Shown here one piece after another: positions 1 to 10,714 of a DNA stretch of 64,000 bases (its first letter is position 1; each line of letters opens with the position of its first letter). The DNA is from Guyanagaster necrorhizus (lineage: Eukaryota > Basidiomycota > Agaricomycetes > Agaricales > Physalacriaceae). A program made the translations under genes and the position numbers. The stretch lies in contig NW_025064902.1 of assembly GCF_019112545.1 (NCBI RefSeq), positions 90,252 to 154,251 on the forward strand, read 5' to 3'. The notes below the pieces were generated by a model. That model saw nothing but the letters and a program-made list of their open reading frames with translations. It made no database searches and was not told the DNA's origin.

Positions 1-510
1 CGGAATTGGTTGGAGTGGGGTCCTGGTAGCTTGAACGGAAAATGATACTGTTCTCAGCCCAGTCAATCAGTGGATTGTAGCGGGAGAGCCAGTTGTATCC
101 TAGGACAAGATTGCAAGACGAATCCAGAGGAGTGACATAGAAGTCAATGGGAAAGGTGTCTCTGGACGGGAAACAGATGGGGATGGTTGCTATTTGAGAT
201 ATATGGCTCCCGATGGAGCCATCAAATAATCGAAGTTGCATACTAGGGATGGTTTTAATGGGGATTTCATTGGCAGCTACATACTTAGTGTCAACAAAGC
301 AGTGGCTAGAGCCAGAATCAATAAGGGCAAAAAAACGTAGGATGATACAAGTTGGGGAACCATCGGGTTCCATAGTAGTCGGCAATTCTGCTGAGAGGGG
401 AATGTGGAAGGAGTGATTGGAAAGGGATGTTGCATTGAGAGTGATGACCTCCGGTGTGCGAATACAGTCGACGCAACCCTGAACTCGCATGGAGGGAACA
501 GGGTTGCTTC
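1..510 (-). CDS. pol: Retropepsin domain at the start of pol, element A (partial)
   Basis: The minus-strand frame that is -1 relative to gag is open from the end of gag to the window edge. It encodes an aspartic protease of the retropepsin type. The catalytic loop A-L-I-D-S-G-S-S lies at about 328-305, and the second conserved motif, L-V-L-G-Y-N-W-L, at about 103-80. Both are intact, so the protease is potentially functional. It would cleave the Gag-Pol polyprotein. No ATG is needed if gag and pol are joined by -1 frameshifting, but I see no canonical slippery heptamer at the junction (the end of gag reads GGAAAACTAG). Partial because it runs off the window. Confidence 0.88.
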
Positions 511-1941
511 CTAGTTTTCCAACTCCATCGGAGCCAGTTCCACGGGAGCGGTGTCAACCTCTGCTGCATGCCCCTTGGCGGAGGCTGCTGCCTTCCGCTT
601 GTTGCAGTCCTCGGTCTTGTGTTTGGCTCCACAGAACATGCAAAGGTTGTTCTGGCGCCGGCGGTCTTTTTCTTCCTGGGTAAGACAGCCATCTTTGCCT
701 AGCTTGTCAGCATAGGGCTTAGGGGCGGTAGATTTCGGTGTGGAGCTGGAGTCCGAGGGAGATGTGTTAGACCCCTTGGATTTGGGGTTGGGGAATTTAT
801 TGTCCCGGTTTTCACGGGCAATTTCGGTCTTCTGGGTCCAGTAGCGAGCATCAAGTTCTTGGGCAAGGAAGCGCATCTCACGAAGGTTGTTTGGCTTCCC
901 ATGGTGTGCCATGTCATCCTTGATACGGGTGCAGAGGCCACGGTAAAAGGCGTGGCAGAGGGAGTTATCTTCGTACCCAATTTGTGAAGCATACTGGTTG
1001 AATTGGACCATATACTTCATGATCCGATCACCATCATGCATCCGAAGGTGTTCTAATGCATCTTCAGCATCTCCGATAGCATCAAAGGGGCCGAAGTTGC
1101 TACGAAGCTCATCTAAGAAGGCTGCATAGGAGAATTGCCAGGCTGGTGGATTCCACGGATTGGGGTTAAGAATGTCTGGTTCAAACCAGTTGAGCACGGT
1201 GCCGGCCAGAAATGAAATGGCGTAGTTAACTTTGTTAGCATCCATTGCAAACGTAGTAGATCTGTCATTGAAGTTCAACTGAAGGGAGACAATGAAAGCC
1301 TTCAGTTTGCGAGGGTCAGAGCCATCAAATGGTTCTGGTTCCTTGACCTTGGTATGGACAGTGGCTGGTTTAGGGTTGTTGAGGGAGGCGGAGACTCCTC
1401 GTAACAGGTTCATGAATTCTAGGAACATGTCCTGCTGGTTTGGATTGTTACTTCCTGTGGGGCTGTCGGCACTGCCTGGGCCATTGGGATCACCTGGTCC
1501 TCCTGGTCCATCTGGGAAAGGGTTTGGTGGATTGCCAGCCGGTTCCCGTCGGATGGGAGTATGAGTAGGGGTGTCTTCATCTCTGCCCTCTGAGTCTGGG
1601 CTGTCTGGATTCCCATGGTTGTTGCCCAGGGATAAGGGGTCTATTGGGGGGTCGGTTCGGGCACCATATATCAGGCTGGCCTGTCGGGCCCCATTGGTTG
1701 GGATGCTGGTGGCATCGAAAGGGTTAGGGGAATTGTCATAATTAGGTTGGCGGGCAGTGAAGCTAGAGTGATTGTAGGTTTCCCTACGGGAAGGTTGTCC
1801 CCCACTGGAGGCTGATCCAAACAGGCCTGGTTGTTCCTTTGAGGCAGATGCCGGGATGTCTTCCATAGAAAACATGTTTGGATGGGTGGGCTGCCTTTGT
1901 TCAGGATCGGTCTCTGTGGGTTCGGTAAATGTGGTGGACAT
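511..1941 (-). CDS. gag: Gag polyprotein of element A (intact, 476 aa)
   Basis: Retrotransposon structural protein expected to package the element RNA into virus-like particles. The N-terminal 170 residues are low-complexity and rich in Pro, Gly, Ser and Asn. A capsid-like domain follows (about residues 190-360), including a stretch typical of fungal Ty3 Gags where Phe-Glu-Pro follows a Leu-Asn-Trp motif. Near the C-terminus is a short zinc knuckle, [13 protein letters not shown], that is, CX2CX4HX4C. The ATG lies 40 bp inside the LTR end. The frame ends in TAG at 511-513, and pol continues in the -1 frame without a gap. CpG use is normal and there are no disabling mutations. Recognition rests on the zinc knuckle, the LTR context and the protease that follows. 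Confidence 0.92.
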   Translation of the reverse strand: MSTTFTEPTETDPEQRQPTHPNMFSMEDIPASASKEQPGLFGSASSGGQPSRRETYNHSSFTARQPNYDNSPNPFDATSIPTNGARQASLIYGARTDPPIDPLSLGNNHGNPDSPDSEGRDEDTPTHTPIRREPAGNPPNPFPDGPGGPGDPNGPGSADSPTGSNNPNQQDMFLEFMNLLRGVSASLNNPKPATVHTKVKEPEPFDGSDPRKLKAFIVSLQLNFNDRSTTFAMDANKVNYAISFLAGTVLNWFEPDILNPNPWNPPAWQFSYAAFLDELRSNFGPFDAIGDAEDALEHLRMHDGDRIMKYMVQFNQYASQIGYEDNSLCHAFYRGLCTRIKDDMAHHGKPNNLREMRFLAQELDARYWTQKTEIARENRDNKFPNPKSKGSNTSPSDSSSTPKSTAPKPYADKLGKDGCLTQEEKDRRRQNNLCMFCGAKHKTEDCNKRKAAASAKGHAAEVDTAPVELAPMELEN

Positions 1942-1967
1942 GATAAAATTTTCGACTCAAGGGTTTG

Positions 1968-1978
1968 AGTTCGAATAT
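1968..1978 (-). other. Self-primer binding site of element A
   Basis: ATATTCGAACT on the minus strand begins 2 nt inside the 5' LTR. It is an 11-nt perfect complement of the predicted RNA 5' end (2220-2210). In Tf1 and sushi-type elements an 11-nt self-complement at this place primes minus-strand cDNA instead of a tRNA. There is no TGG-starting tRNA-type site here. Confidence 0.65.
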
Positions 1979-1980
1979 AC

Positions 1981-2335
1981 TGTTAGGAACATGCCAATCG
2001 AGTGGGCTTGAGTGCATGCATGGAGTCCGGTGGAGTGCGTGGGCATTGACGAAGCTATTGGCAACATCACCCTTGAGTCAGAGCCCAAGGATCTGAATAG
2101 ACAGAATGGAGTTCTGTCAGAAAAGTGAACAGGAGTATCCTTCAGAGCGGAATCCAACGGATGAGATAGGGAGGAGTGAGTACGAAGTGTAGATGGCTTA
2201 TCCAAGTTGATATTCGAACTGAGTAGTTACGGTGATATACATGGCTTTATATACTAATGGTAGCTAATTCTGAGTCGGGTTCCATTGGGTTCTGGTGTGA
2301 ATATTCGCTACCGAGTTTGGGGTCTAGGTATTACA
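1981..2335 (-). repeat. 5' LTR of element A (355 bp)
   Basis: On the minus strand it begins TGTAATACC and ends CCTAACA, the TG...CA ends expected of an LTR. It contains a TATA box (TATATAAAG, 2253-2245) and lies directly upstream of the leader and gag. The second LTR is outside the window, so the ends are inferred from the terminal motifs and from the position of the primer site. Confidence 0.8.
2210..2253 (-). promoter_or_regulatory. LTR promoter and predicted RNA start, element A
   Basis: TATATAAAG (2253-2245) is followed 33 nt later by AGTTCGAATAT (2220-2210). That segment is exactly complementary to the leader next to the LTR (1978-1968), so it is the likely 5' end of the RNA in a self-priming element. 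Confidence 0.65.
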
Positions 2336-2471
2336 ATGTGAAATACAGATGTGAAATGATAATGGTGAAATGAAATTAGTAGGTAATGGGAAGTGGCCGG
2401 AGTCCAGTGGGTAGCGTGATAGAATTCGTGGTTGGTTGAGGTGACACGGAGGCTGGCGGCATGCGCATAAC
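2336..2471. other. Unassigned 136 bp between elements A and B
   Basis: CpG-bearing sequence with no ORF that I recognise. It ends where B starts abruptly inside the RT thumb coding region. It could be a piece of another LTR or filler DNA at the truncation. Confidence 0.4.
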
Positions 2472-4800
2472 AGACCCCATCAAAATAGCAGGAGTAACCA
2501 AATGGCCGGAACCAACCAAGAAAAAGGAACTACAATCCTTTTTAGGGTTCACCAACTTCTACTGCTGGTTCATCCAGGATTACAGCAAAATAGTCCGACC
2601 AATGACACAATTAACCAGAAATTCCCCATGGACTTGGGGAATTTCCCAACGGGAAGCGTTTAACGAACTCAAATGCCGATTAGCCGAAGATGTCATCTTG
2701 GCTATACCAAGCCAAGATGGGAAATTCCGGGTGGAAGCTGACTCCAGCGAAGGTGCAATTGGAGCTGTGCTCTCACAGGAACAAGACAATAAATGGCGAC
2801 CAGTCACATTTATGTCGAAAGCACTCACAGTGACTGAGCGAAACTACGAAATCTACGACAAAGAACTCCTCGCCATAATGCTCACCCTTACTGAGTGGCA
2901 GCATTATCTCATTGAAGCAATCCAGACCTTCAAAATCTGGACTGATCACCAGAACCTCTGATACTTCCGACAACCTCAAAAGCTTAACTGCAGACAAGCC
3001 TGTTGGGTGACAGAACTATCTGAGTATGAGTATACACTACACCACAAGGCCGGAGTAGCAAACAAAAAGGCTGATTTTCTCAGCCGCAGAGTGGATCACA
3101 ACCAAGGAGGAGATGACAACAAAGAGGTCATGATACTACGGCCGGAACACTTCCAGGCAATGATTATGCCAATGGAAGAAGAGATGCACGAATGCATCGA
3201 GAGTGCCACCTGGGATCCCCACAAGTGGGATCAAAGAATCGCCCCATCACTCAACCATGAGTGAGGGCTGAAGAAGGAAGGGGGACTGATCCGCTATGAT
3301 GAACGGATCTACATCCCGAGGGATGAGAAACTTTGTGGAGACATCATCATGATCTACCATGATTATGCAACCACCAGACATCCTGGGATTGCAAAGACAA
3401 AAGAACTAGTACTCAGGGAGTACTGGTGGCCCAAAATAGACCATGATATCACCCAATATATCAAAGCTTGCGAGGTTTGCCAGTGAGGCAAGACTTCAAC
3501 ACAACCCAGAGCAGCGCCACTCTACCCGAACAAGGTTCCTTTGTCACCATGGACCCACATCTTGGTGGATATGATAACCGGACTTCCTGAAAGTGATGGC
3601 TATGATGCCATCATCATCATAGTTGATTGCTTCTCGAAGGCGATCATTCCGATCGCCTGCTCTACAGAATTGACATCCGAGGGATGGGCAAAGATACTAT
3701 GAGATGAGGTTTATGCAAGATATGGCATGCCTCAAGTAGTAATTTCAGACAGAAGACCACAATTCGTCTCCAAATTCTTGGACGATTTGTACCGACTCCT
3801 CAACATCAAGAGGAATGCCTCAACAGCATACCACCCACAGACAGATGGCTAAACAGAACGGGCCAACCAAGAAATTGAAAAGTACTTATGACTTTTCATC
3901 AGTTACCAACAGGATGACTGGATAGAATGGCTTGCACTGGCGGCATTCCAACATAACAACCAAATTCACTCCGCAATGGGTAAAACACCATTCTTTGTGA
4001 ATTATAGCCAGAACCCACCAGTTGCAGAAACAGGGCGGATTCACACAACAACACCAGCATCAACAAACTTTGCAGCAACAATAGCAAAGATACATGAGGA
4101 AATGAAATGGGCCCTCGAAAAAGCCGCTTCCACAATGAAGAAGCAGTATGACAAGCATCGACAGGCAGCCCATGAATATTCAACCAATAATAAAGTCTGG
4201 CTGGATACAACAAACCTACACCTCTCAAGGCCAAAACAAAAACTGGCAGACAAACAAACAGATCCATTCAAAGTAATCAAAAAAATTGGCAACTCCGCAT
4301 ACAGGTTGCAACTCCCAGCAACTTGGAAGGTCCATAATGTTTTCAATGAAACATTATTAACCCCATACATCGCACCAGCCTTTCCAAACCAGGAAAAACC
4401 ACCACCTCCACCAGCAGAACTCATCGATGATGAAGAATATTATGAAATCGATGAAGTGCTAAACCATAAAACTCGATGGGTTAAAGCATGAGGCAGAGGC
4501 ATGAAAACAACTGTTGACTACCTAGTCAGCTGGAAAGGATATGGCCCAGAATCAAACCAATAGGTCAACAAAAAATACATGAATGCCAAGGAGGCGATTC
4601 GGGACTATGAACACCGAATCAACAAAGTTGACATGTCGAACAGCATGATCAACCGAGTGGCCAACGACAAGGGAATGTTACAAGAGAATGATGAAGATGA
4701 CTCTGTCATGAACCAACAAGAAATAGTGGGGACATACAGTGAAGAGCAATGTACCACCAGAGGTTCAGCAGATCGGCCACCTCCTCCACAGGGATAGGAG
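2472..4800 (+). pseudogene. pol: pol remnant of element B: RT thumb, RNase H, integrase, chromodomain
   Basis: In order: RT thumb with L-G-F-T-N-F-Y (about 2540), RNase H with V-E-A-D-S-S and T-D-H-Q-N-L (2730-2960), the integrase zinc-binding region (3300-3490), the integrase core with V-D-M-I-T-G-L-P and V-I-S-D (3560-3750), the GPY/F-like region, and a chromodomain with Y-L-V-S-W-K-G-Y (about 4430-4570). The single long frame is broken by stops at 2959 (TGA), 3484 (TGA), 3700 (TGA), 3850 (TAA), 3889 (TGA), 4489 (TGA) and 4561 (TAG). Several sit where CGA (Arg), CAA (Gln) or TGG (Trp) is expected, so they fit C-to-T or G-to-A transitions. A dead copy. The chromodomain places it with the chromoviruses. 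Confidence 0.9.
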
Positions 4801-4834
4801 ACTTCCCTTACTTAACCATCGGGACGATGGTCTT

Positions 4835-4844
4835 AAGGAGGGGG
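4835..4844 (+). other. Polypurine tract of element B
   Basis: AAGGAGGGGG lies 3 bp before the 3' LTR. This is the expected position of the plus-strand cDNA primer. The same tract recurs in decayed form next to the 3' LTRs of C, F, G, H and I. Confidence 0.7.
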
Positions 4845-4847
4845 TAA

Positions 4848-5371
4848 TGTTATGATTTTTCCTATTTTCTTTCTATTTCCTTTTCTTTTTTCCTCGGAAA
4901 TGACCTCTATCTTGCTTAGTCAGGGTGCTTAGGCCAGTGCTTAGGACCATGGGAACGCTTAGCTCAGCAACCCAGTCAGTCCTTGTCATACCGTGCTGCT
5001 GTGTGCTGTGAAGAGAGAGACAATGACCTTTTTGTCCTCCAACTGCGGCGCAGCAGTAACAGCACACAGCAGGACAATAGCTTTTGTGGAGAGACTGGCA
5101 ATGGCAGGGGAAACAGCACACAGCAGGACAACAGCTTTTGTGAATGTTTATTTATAGCATGACAGTATTTAAGTAGCTCAGTTCTCACTGTAATACCCCA
5201 GTCTCGAACTAAAGTTTTACTTCACCATCTTATCTCAAGCTCCTGCTACTTGCAACACCTTAACCTCACAATACTCTCAACACATCAGTGAACTCAGTCA
5301 GACATACCCAAAGTGCAAGGTACCGAACTGTTTATCACGTGTTGATTGTCACATGGAATTTGGGCTTAACA
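4848..5371 (+). repeat. 3' LTR of element B (524 bp)
   Basis: Begins TGTTATGATT and ends GCTTAACA. A TATA box, TATTTAAG (5166-5173), lies 34 nt before AGTCTCGAACTAAAG (5200), the expected RNA start by analogy with the other LTRs here. CpG is still present, and the next base starts a CpG-free region. Confidence 0.85.
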
Positions 5372-6692
5372 TCTGAGACCTGTTTAACAAGGAGAATTTT
5401 GATGAACTGCCAGAACCAAAGCCCTGGGATCATATGATCAAGCTTATCTCAAATGCAAGCACTAACTTAGACTACAAGACATACTCCCTTGGGTGACTGG
5501 AGCAACAGGAACTTGATAGGTTCCTAGATGAGAATTTCTCTAGTGAGAGAATCTGACTATCAAAATCCCCTATGGCCTCCTCTTTCTTCTTTGTCAAAAA
5601 AAAGAATGAGAAGCTTCAACCAGTTCAAGACTATCAGAAGCTTAATGAGATGATCATCAAAAATTGCTATTCCCTTCTCTTGATCTTGAAATTGATAGAC
5701 AAACTCCAAGAGGTGAAATATTACACTAAACTGGACATATGATGGAGATATAATAACATTCAGATCAAAAAAGAGGATGAGTGGAAGACAGCATTCTGAA
5801 CCAACTATGGGCTTTTTGAGCCTATGGTTATGTTTTTTGGGCTAACTAACTCATCTGCTATCTTTCAATAGATGATGAATGACATCTTCAAGGATCTTAT
5901 AGCAACAAAGAAGGTCACTATCTATCTGGACAATATTCTGATCATATCCAAAGACCAAGATGAACATCAATGTCTTGTATGCCAAGTGTTAGAGTTGATG
6001 AGGAAGCAAAAGCTCTTCCTCAAAGCTGAAAAATGTGAGTTCAAGGTACTTGAGATCAAGTATCTCAGAGTTATTATTAGCAAAGAGAACATCCAGATGG
6101 ATCTGATTAAAGTTGCAGGGGTGATGGAATAGCCAATGCTGATCAAAAAGGAGTTGCAATCATTTTTCTGATTTACAAATTTCTACCACTAATTTATCTG
6201 AGATTACCACAAGGTGGTTCACCCTATGATGCAACTCATGGGCAATGCCTCTTGGTCATGGAGAACAGCACAACAATTGGCATTCAAGAATCTGAAAAGG
6301 TGGTTGGCAAGGACATGATACTCATAATACCAACAGAGAAGAGATGATTCAGGATTGAGGCTGACTCAAGCAAAGAAGCATGGAGGGTGGTACTCTTGTA
6401 GAAACAGAATGGAAAATGATGATCTGTTGTTTTTCTCTCAAAGACATTCATCACCATCAAATGCAACTATGAAATTTATGACAAGGAACTTCTTGTCATC
6501 ATGCTCATGCTTGCCAAATAGAGGCACTATCTGATCAGTGCTATATACATTTTTTTATTAGATCACTAAGCTTTTGCAGTATCAATGCACCTTACACTAT
6601 AAAGCAGGAGCAGCAAACAAGAAGGCAGACTTATTAAGCTGCCAACTTGACTATGATCAAGAGAGAGAGAATAATAATAGAGTGACACTCCT
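5372..6692 (+). pseudogene. pol: pol of element C, part 1: RT and RNase H
   Basis: A decayed plus-strand Ty3 pol. It starts at a motif just before RT (D-L-F-N-K-E-N-F-D-E-L-P), then RT fingers (about 5560-5750), the palm, the thumb (about 6050-6200), RNase H (6330-6600) and the connection H-Y-K-A-G-A-A-N-K-K-A-D. The RT active site YxDD reads Y-L-D-N (5923-5934), so a catalytic Asp is lost. Many stops and frameshifts. CpG is absent. The 5' part of C is cut off by B, and coding resumes at 10715 after insertion D. Joining across D restores the frame (R-V-T-L-L-K-L-K-H-F). Confidence 0.88.
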
Positions 6693-6726
6693 TGTTAAGC
6701 CCAAATGATATATGACCTAAACATGT

Positions 6727-8527
6727 TGAAGAAGATCTGAGTGTGCACAAGGTGAAAATGGATACAGCAGAGTGTTATCCACTGACCACACTTATACCAA
6801 CACACACATAAAACTCTTAGTTTGTGGGGAGATTATAATGCAATAAAAGTAGTAATCAACAAATATAATTGTCCTCTTCAATGAGATTACAGCACATGAA
6901 CAGTAATAGCATGCTTATAACAGTCTGAGGTCTCTCTAAGTCTCAAAGCTTTTCATTTTATCAGAACAAGAGGTGGCAACAGGTGTTGCCAGGCCTCAAG
7001 GCAAAGAGTACTGCAGCTCAATACAATACATTGAAACACTCTCACAAAACTCTCCAAAAAGTCCTAAGCACAGCTCAGATCACCTCAAAATCTCTAACAC
7101 ATATAATACATGACTCAAAGCTTCATGCTCTAAGCAAAAACCAATTACAAACATGTCCACAAGTGCCAAAGAGCACAGATCTCTGTTCACAAGTTTCCAA
7201 ACTGATTGTAGATCCACAGGATTCAAACCTATGCAATCCAGAGACACAAAACACAATAAAACACCATCTGACAGACCAAAGGGTTTGAACCTCTGCCACC
7301 TGTAGCACTGCATGTCACAAATACCTCAAAAACTCAAGATGGTGCCCTTCAGACACTGCTCTCTTATTCTCAGATTAGAGTGCAATCCAAAATCTCTTAT
7401 TGAACCAGACTCAAGTCCTTCATGAGCTTTGATGCCTTGCTTAGTTCTCACAGCTCTCTCTAAGATGTTCAATAATACATTTATTCTCTCATCTGAAGTT
7501 ACAAACACAAACCCAGAGCCAGAGTGCAAGGCTTTCTGTGCCTAATACACTGCAACTGTGAGAGTAAGAAACTCTCTCTTCTACTTCTACAATGCAGTAT
7601 TTAAATACTCCACTATAGTACTTACTAATACCATCCTACTATGGTATCTTTAAAGCATGAGACTCTGTGCTGGGTCTCATGAGTACTATTCATGTGCATA
7701 TTGCAGTTGCTGCACTTATTCACTTTCAGGCTAGGACTGCACAATGTTTCCTTGCTAGCTGACCTCAGCCAGCTGGCCTAGCCAGGTCTGCTCACTTTCT
7801 TTTTGTCTTGGTGACACATCTCTGACAGCAGTAAACTGTTCTGGACCCCCAGAGTTATCTCTCATGTCTGGAGTCAGCCACAATAGTTATGTTCTCTTTT
7901 CCAGTGTCTCAATATTCTCTCTAGCACATAAAATGCATCACTTCTGGCCTGGCATGTATTAATTAACTTACTCAATATAGTATGTGTCATACCATAGTAT
8001 GATGCAGAGTCTCTTGCTGTGTTAAGTGTGCTAAGGCACTATAAGTATGTATGCAAGCCTCTGAGCAGTATATGTGCTATTCATCTCTGAGGGTAGTATT
8101 CCTCTATCTATCTCTTTGTTGCCATCATTTCATTTCTCTGTTCAACATCCAGTTATTCAGATATCTTTCTTTGGGTCCTGAATCTCTGTTCTAAAGTATG
8201 TTCCATCAGTGCATCATTGATCAATGTGATCAGAATTGCTGATCATATTTTGATCATATTCTTTTTATTTTTAGCATGCCCTCTTGTAATGGTATTGGCA
8301 TGTTTAGAGACAAGTGCTAGGACCTCACATGCAGTCTAACCCCTCTGGTATTCATCTGCTACTAGGCCATGCACTCTGCTTCTTGTTATTTCAGTTTAGC
8401 CTCATGATGGCTAGGCTTCTATGTGCTTTTATTCTATTCTCAGTTACATGCTTACTGGACTGAAATATAGTCTATGTATTTGCAATTTTTGCAATTTTAC
8501 ATGTCTGAACATGGAGAGGGCATGTCA
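6727..8527 (-). repeat. Repeat E1: 1.8 kb LTR-like unit
   Basis: In the orientation of E2 and E3 it begins TGACATGCCCTCTCC (8527 downward) and ends CTTCTTCA (6727). It is homologous along its length to 39570-41428 and to 45382-46419 plus 54585-55364. It carries the TATTTAAATAC box and the same small ORFs, which are not conserved and are probably chance. TG...CA ends suggest a solo LTR of an unidentified family. Its left flank is a 34 bp stub of the D LTR and its right flank is D gag, so a deletion accompanied or followed its arrival. Confidence 0.65.
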
Positions 8528-10188
8528 GCACCCTTCTCATCAGTTTTTCCTCTATTGGATGTTGCAAAAACATGCTCCTCCACTCAGAGAGGGGATCCTC
8601 TTCTCTCTTATCATTGAGGCCTTCCTCATCATCTATCTCACTCTTGTCCCCCTTGAGGAGGAAACTGTCATGTGGGTCATAGATGTCCAGGTCAGTCTGG
8701 CTGCTGCTGCTGGATACTGGGTCCAGCATCACTAGGTCTGAAGCAAGGAGAAGACTCTCTTCTTCTTCACTGCTGCTTTTTGGTATTATTTCTTGCTGCT
8801 TTCACTGCCAATACTCTGAAATATCAGTGGAAGTTTCAATAGAAGCAGGATCAGAGAAAGAGCATTACAAGATGCCTGTCTAGAACCTGCTTGAGGTTTC
8901 CAGTGGGGTTGATATGCTTGCCATTGCCTCTGAGGTCTTCTCTCTGACTTTGTAGATCTCCTTTATGGGCTGGAATATCATTGGTGTTGGTGATTGAATC
9001 AGTCCCATAGAATAACAGATGATCATTATCAAGATTGACTGACACTCATCAGTGGACATCATCCATGTGGATAATGCTCTTGGAGGAAACTGCTCATGAG
9101 TCAGGCTTGGAGATGGCAGGAGTGCTAGGTTTTCAGAATAGAGTGTTAGAAGAATTGATGAGGGTTTGGTCAGAGGTGGAGATGCCAGGGCTCTCTGAGC
9201 TCCTTCTCCAGTCTACTCTGTCTCATGCTTGGAGATACTGCCTGAAGAAGGCATCCTTTTTAGTTGTCTCATACTTGATTTTTGCCTGCTCCTAGACATA
9301 CTTGGCAAGAGAGTCAGTACATTGAACTTCATCCTCTGGGGGGAGGACTAGATTGATGGAGTGGACTGATTGTGATACACCTGGTGGTATTTATATGTGG
9401 CCAGCTCAGCAAGCTACATGGTGCTCTATCTGGTTGAATGCTCTGGCAGCCTCTCACCAGTATCTTTCTTCATCACTGTCATCAGCAAAGAATATGTTAT
9501 TAGTTCTGATGACACCTGTTCTTTCTTCCTTGCTGTCAGTGCTTTGGTTTTCAATGTATAGCTCAGCAGAGAAACTCTTTTCACTTCCTGTCAGTATTGT
9601 ATATAGGAATCCATGGCTGTCATTTAGAGAGACACTTCAAGCTCTTGAAGCCATCTGAGAAGCATCAAAGGAGTCTCTGGCATGGCATCCAATGCTGGGC
9701 TCAGAGAGTGCAGTTGAGAAGGCTGCCCTCATCATATAGACACTGCTGGAGATGTCTGGATGCTTGACATGTGGGATTGGCATGTCAGATCTTGGTCTTC
9801 TGAACCCTATGGCCCAAGAGTTACTATCATCTCTGATGATTGCTATCAGGGGTCAGAGTGGGTATCAGTGCTGCATTTCTTCCTTAGAATGTTCTTGAGA
9901 TGAGTCTCCAGAGATGGTTTTGGGTATGAATTCTTCTGAGGGCTGAAAAGACTGTTGGGCAGAGAGAGGGATGTCATAGAGAGGGAGGTCAGAGATGATA
10001 TTTCATAGAATACATCAGATATGCTGAAACTCTTGATAATGCTGGATGACCCAGATAGTGATTGATTGACATCTACAGCACAGCTGTATGATCACCAATA
10101 ATCCTAATAATGTTCTGATGATAGAAGTAAGGAGTTTAAAGAACTCATGTGTGAAGTTTGGGTCTGATAGGTTGATGGTGGGAGGCAT
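8528..10188 (-). pseudogene. gag: Gag relic of element D (N-terminal part)
   Basis: Begins with an ATG at 10188-10186, 57 bp downstream of the 5' LTR. The first ~45 codons are open and encode the conserved segment seen in other copies, with a hydrophobic stretch from H-E-F-F-K-L-L to V-I-I-Q-L-C. A conserved motif (S-D-L-P-L-Y-D-I-P) comes about 30 residues later. After that there are many stops. The region near 8472-8732 is acidic (D/E-rich), as in the other Gags. Cut at 8528 by E1. Assignment rests on similarity to the G, H and I copies. Confidence 0.7.
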
Positions 10189-10244
10189 TCAGTTTCTCAG
10201 CACAGTTGGGCTTGAGAAAGGGAAGCTAAAAGCTTTGAGCTAAT

Positions 10245-10714
10245 TGTTAAGCTCAAATGACACATGACCTAAACACATGATAAACTGACACTGCCTCACA
10301 CTTCAGGCAATGATATCAGAGTTCACTTGATGTGTTATATAGCTCTGTATCACAAGGCCTTTAAATTGGCTTAAGATAAGATAATAAAGAATAAAACTTT
10401 AGCTTGAAGCTGGAGATGCTACAGTGAGAGCTACACTACTTATATACTAGTCATCATCCATCTAAAGATATAACTACCTAATTGTGTGTCCTGATATTAT
10501 AAAGCATTTTATCCAGTGTCATTAAGCTACCTATAAAAGAGTATTGTCTGTTGTTGAGCAGTAACTGTTGTGTTGAAGGACAATGACTGACTAGGCATTG
10601 TTGTGATGACTAAGCCTGGTCCCACAGTCCTAAGCACTGGCTAGATGCTCTGACTAAGCAAAGATAGGGGTCAGTCCCTCAAATAAAAGATAAAAATACA
10701 GAAAAATTATAACA
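10245..10714 (-). repeat. 5' LTR of element D (470 bp)
   Basis: Plus-strand TGTTAAGCTC at the left and ATTATAACA at the right. The leader next to it (AGCTTTGAGCTAAT, 10231-10244) is complementary, except at one former CpG, to the AGCTTCAAGCTAAAG segment inside the LTR. The TSD half CTCCT follows at 10715. Confidence 0.88.

Larger units (their letters stand above)
1..2335 (-). mobile_element. Element A: recent Ty3/gypsy retrotransposon, 5' half
   Basis: Minus-strand LTR retrotransposon truncated by the left window edge. In transcription order it has a 5' LTR (2335-1981), a primer-binding leader, an intact gag (1941-511) and the start of protease-pol (from about 510 to 1). It is rich in CpG and gag has no internal stop, so it is much younger than elements C to I. 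RT, integrase and the 3' LTR would lie left of the window. It abuts a 136 bp unassigned piece and then truncated element B. Confidence 0.9.
2472..5371 (+). mobile_element. Element B: 5'-truncated Ty3/gypsy chromovirus
   Basis: Contains the end of RT, RNase H, integrase, a chromodomain, a polypurine tract and a 3' LTR. Gag, protease and the RT fingers and palm are missing. The left end is abrupt at about 2472, next to element A. Its 3' LTR ends at 5371, directly against the RT-proximal coding region of older element C, so B was inserted into C. B keeps many CpGs while C has almost none, so B is younger. Confidence 0.88.
6693..10714 (-). mobile_element. Element D: minus-strand Ty3 insertion in C, internally deleted
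   Basis: Bounded by the 5 bp target duplication CTCCT (6688-6692 and 10715-10719). The right end is a full 5' LTR (10245-10714). The left end keeps only 34 bp of the 3' LTR (6693-6726), directly followed by repeat E1 and then gag. Pol and most of the 3' LTR are deleted. No CpG. Confidence 0.88.

Noticed and set aside
500..525. A canonical -1 slippery heptamer at the gag/protease junction of element A
   Set aside because: The sequence GGAAAAC does not fit X-XXY-YYZ because the P-site codon would not re-pair; the frame overlap is real but the mechanism is open.
511..1616. Other ORFs overlapping element A gag (318-692, 699-992, 1292-1564, 1419-1616)
   Set aside because: Shadows of gag or the protease in other frames, with low-complexity or out-of-frame composition and no motifs.
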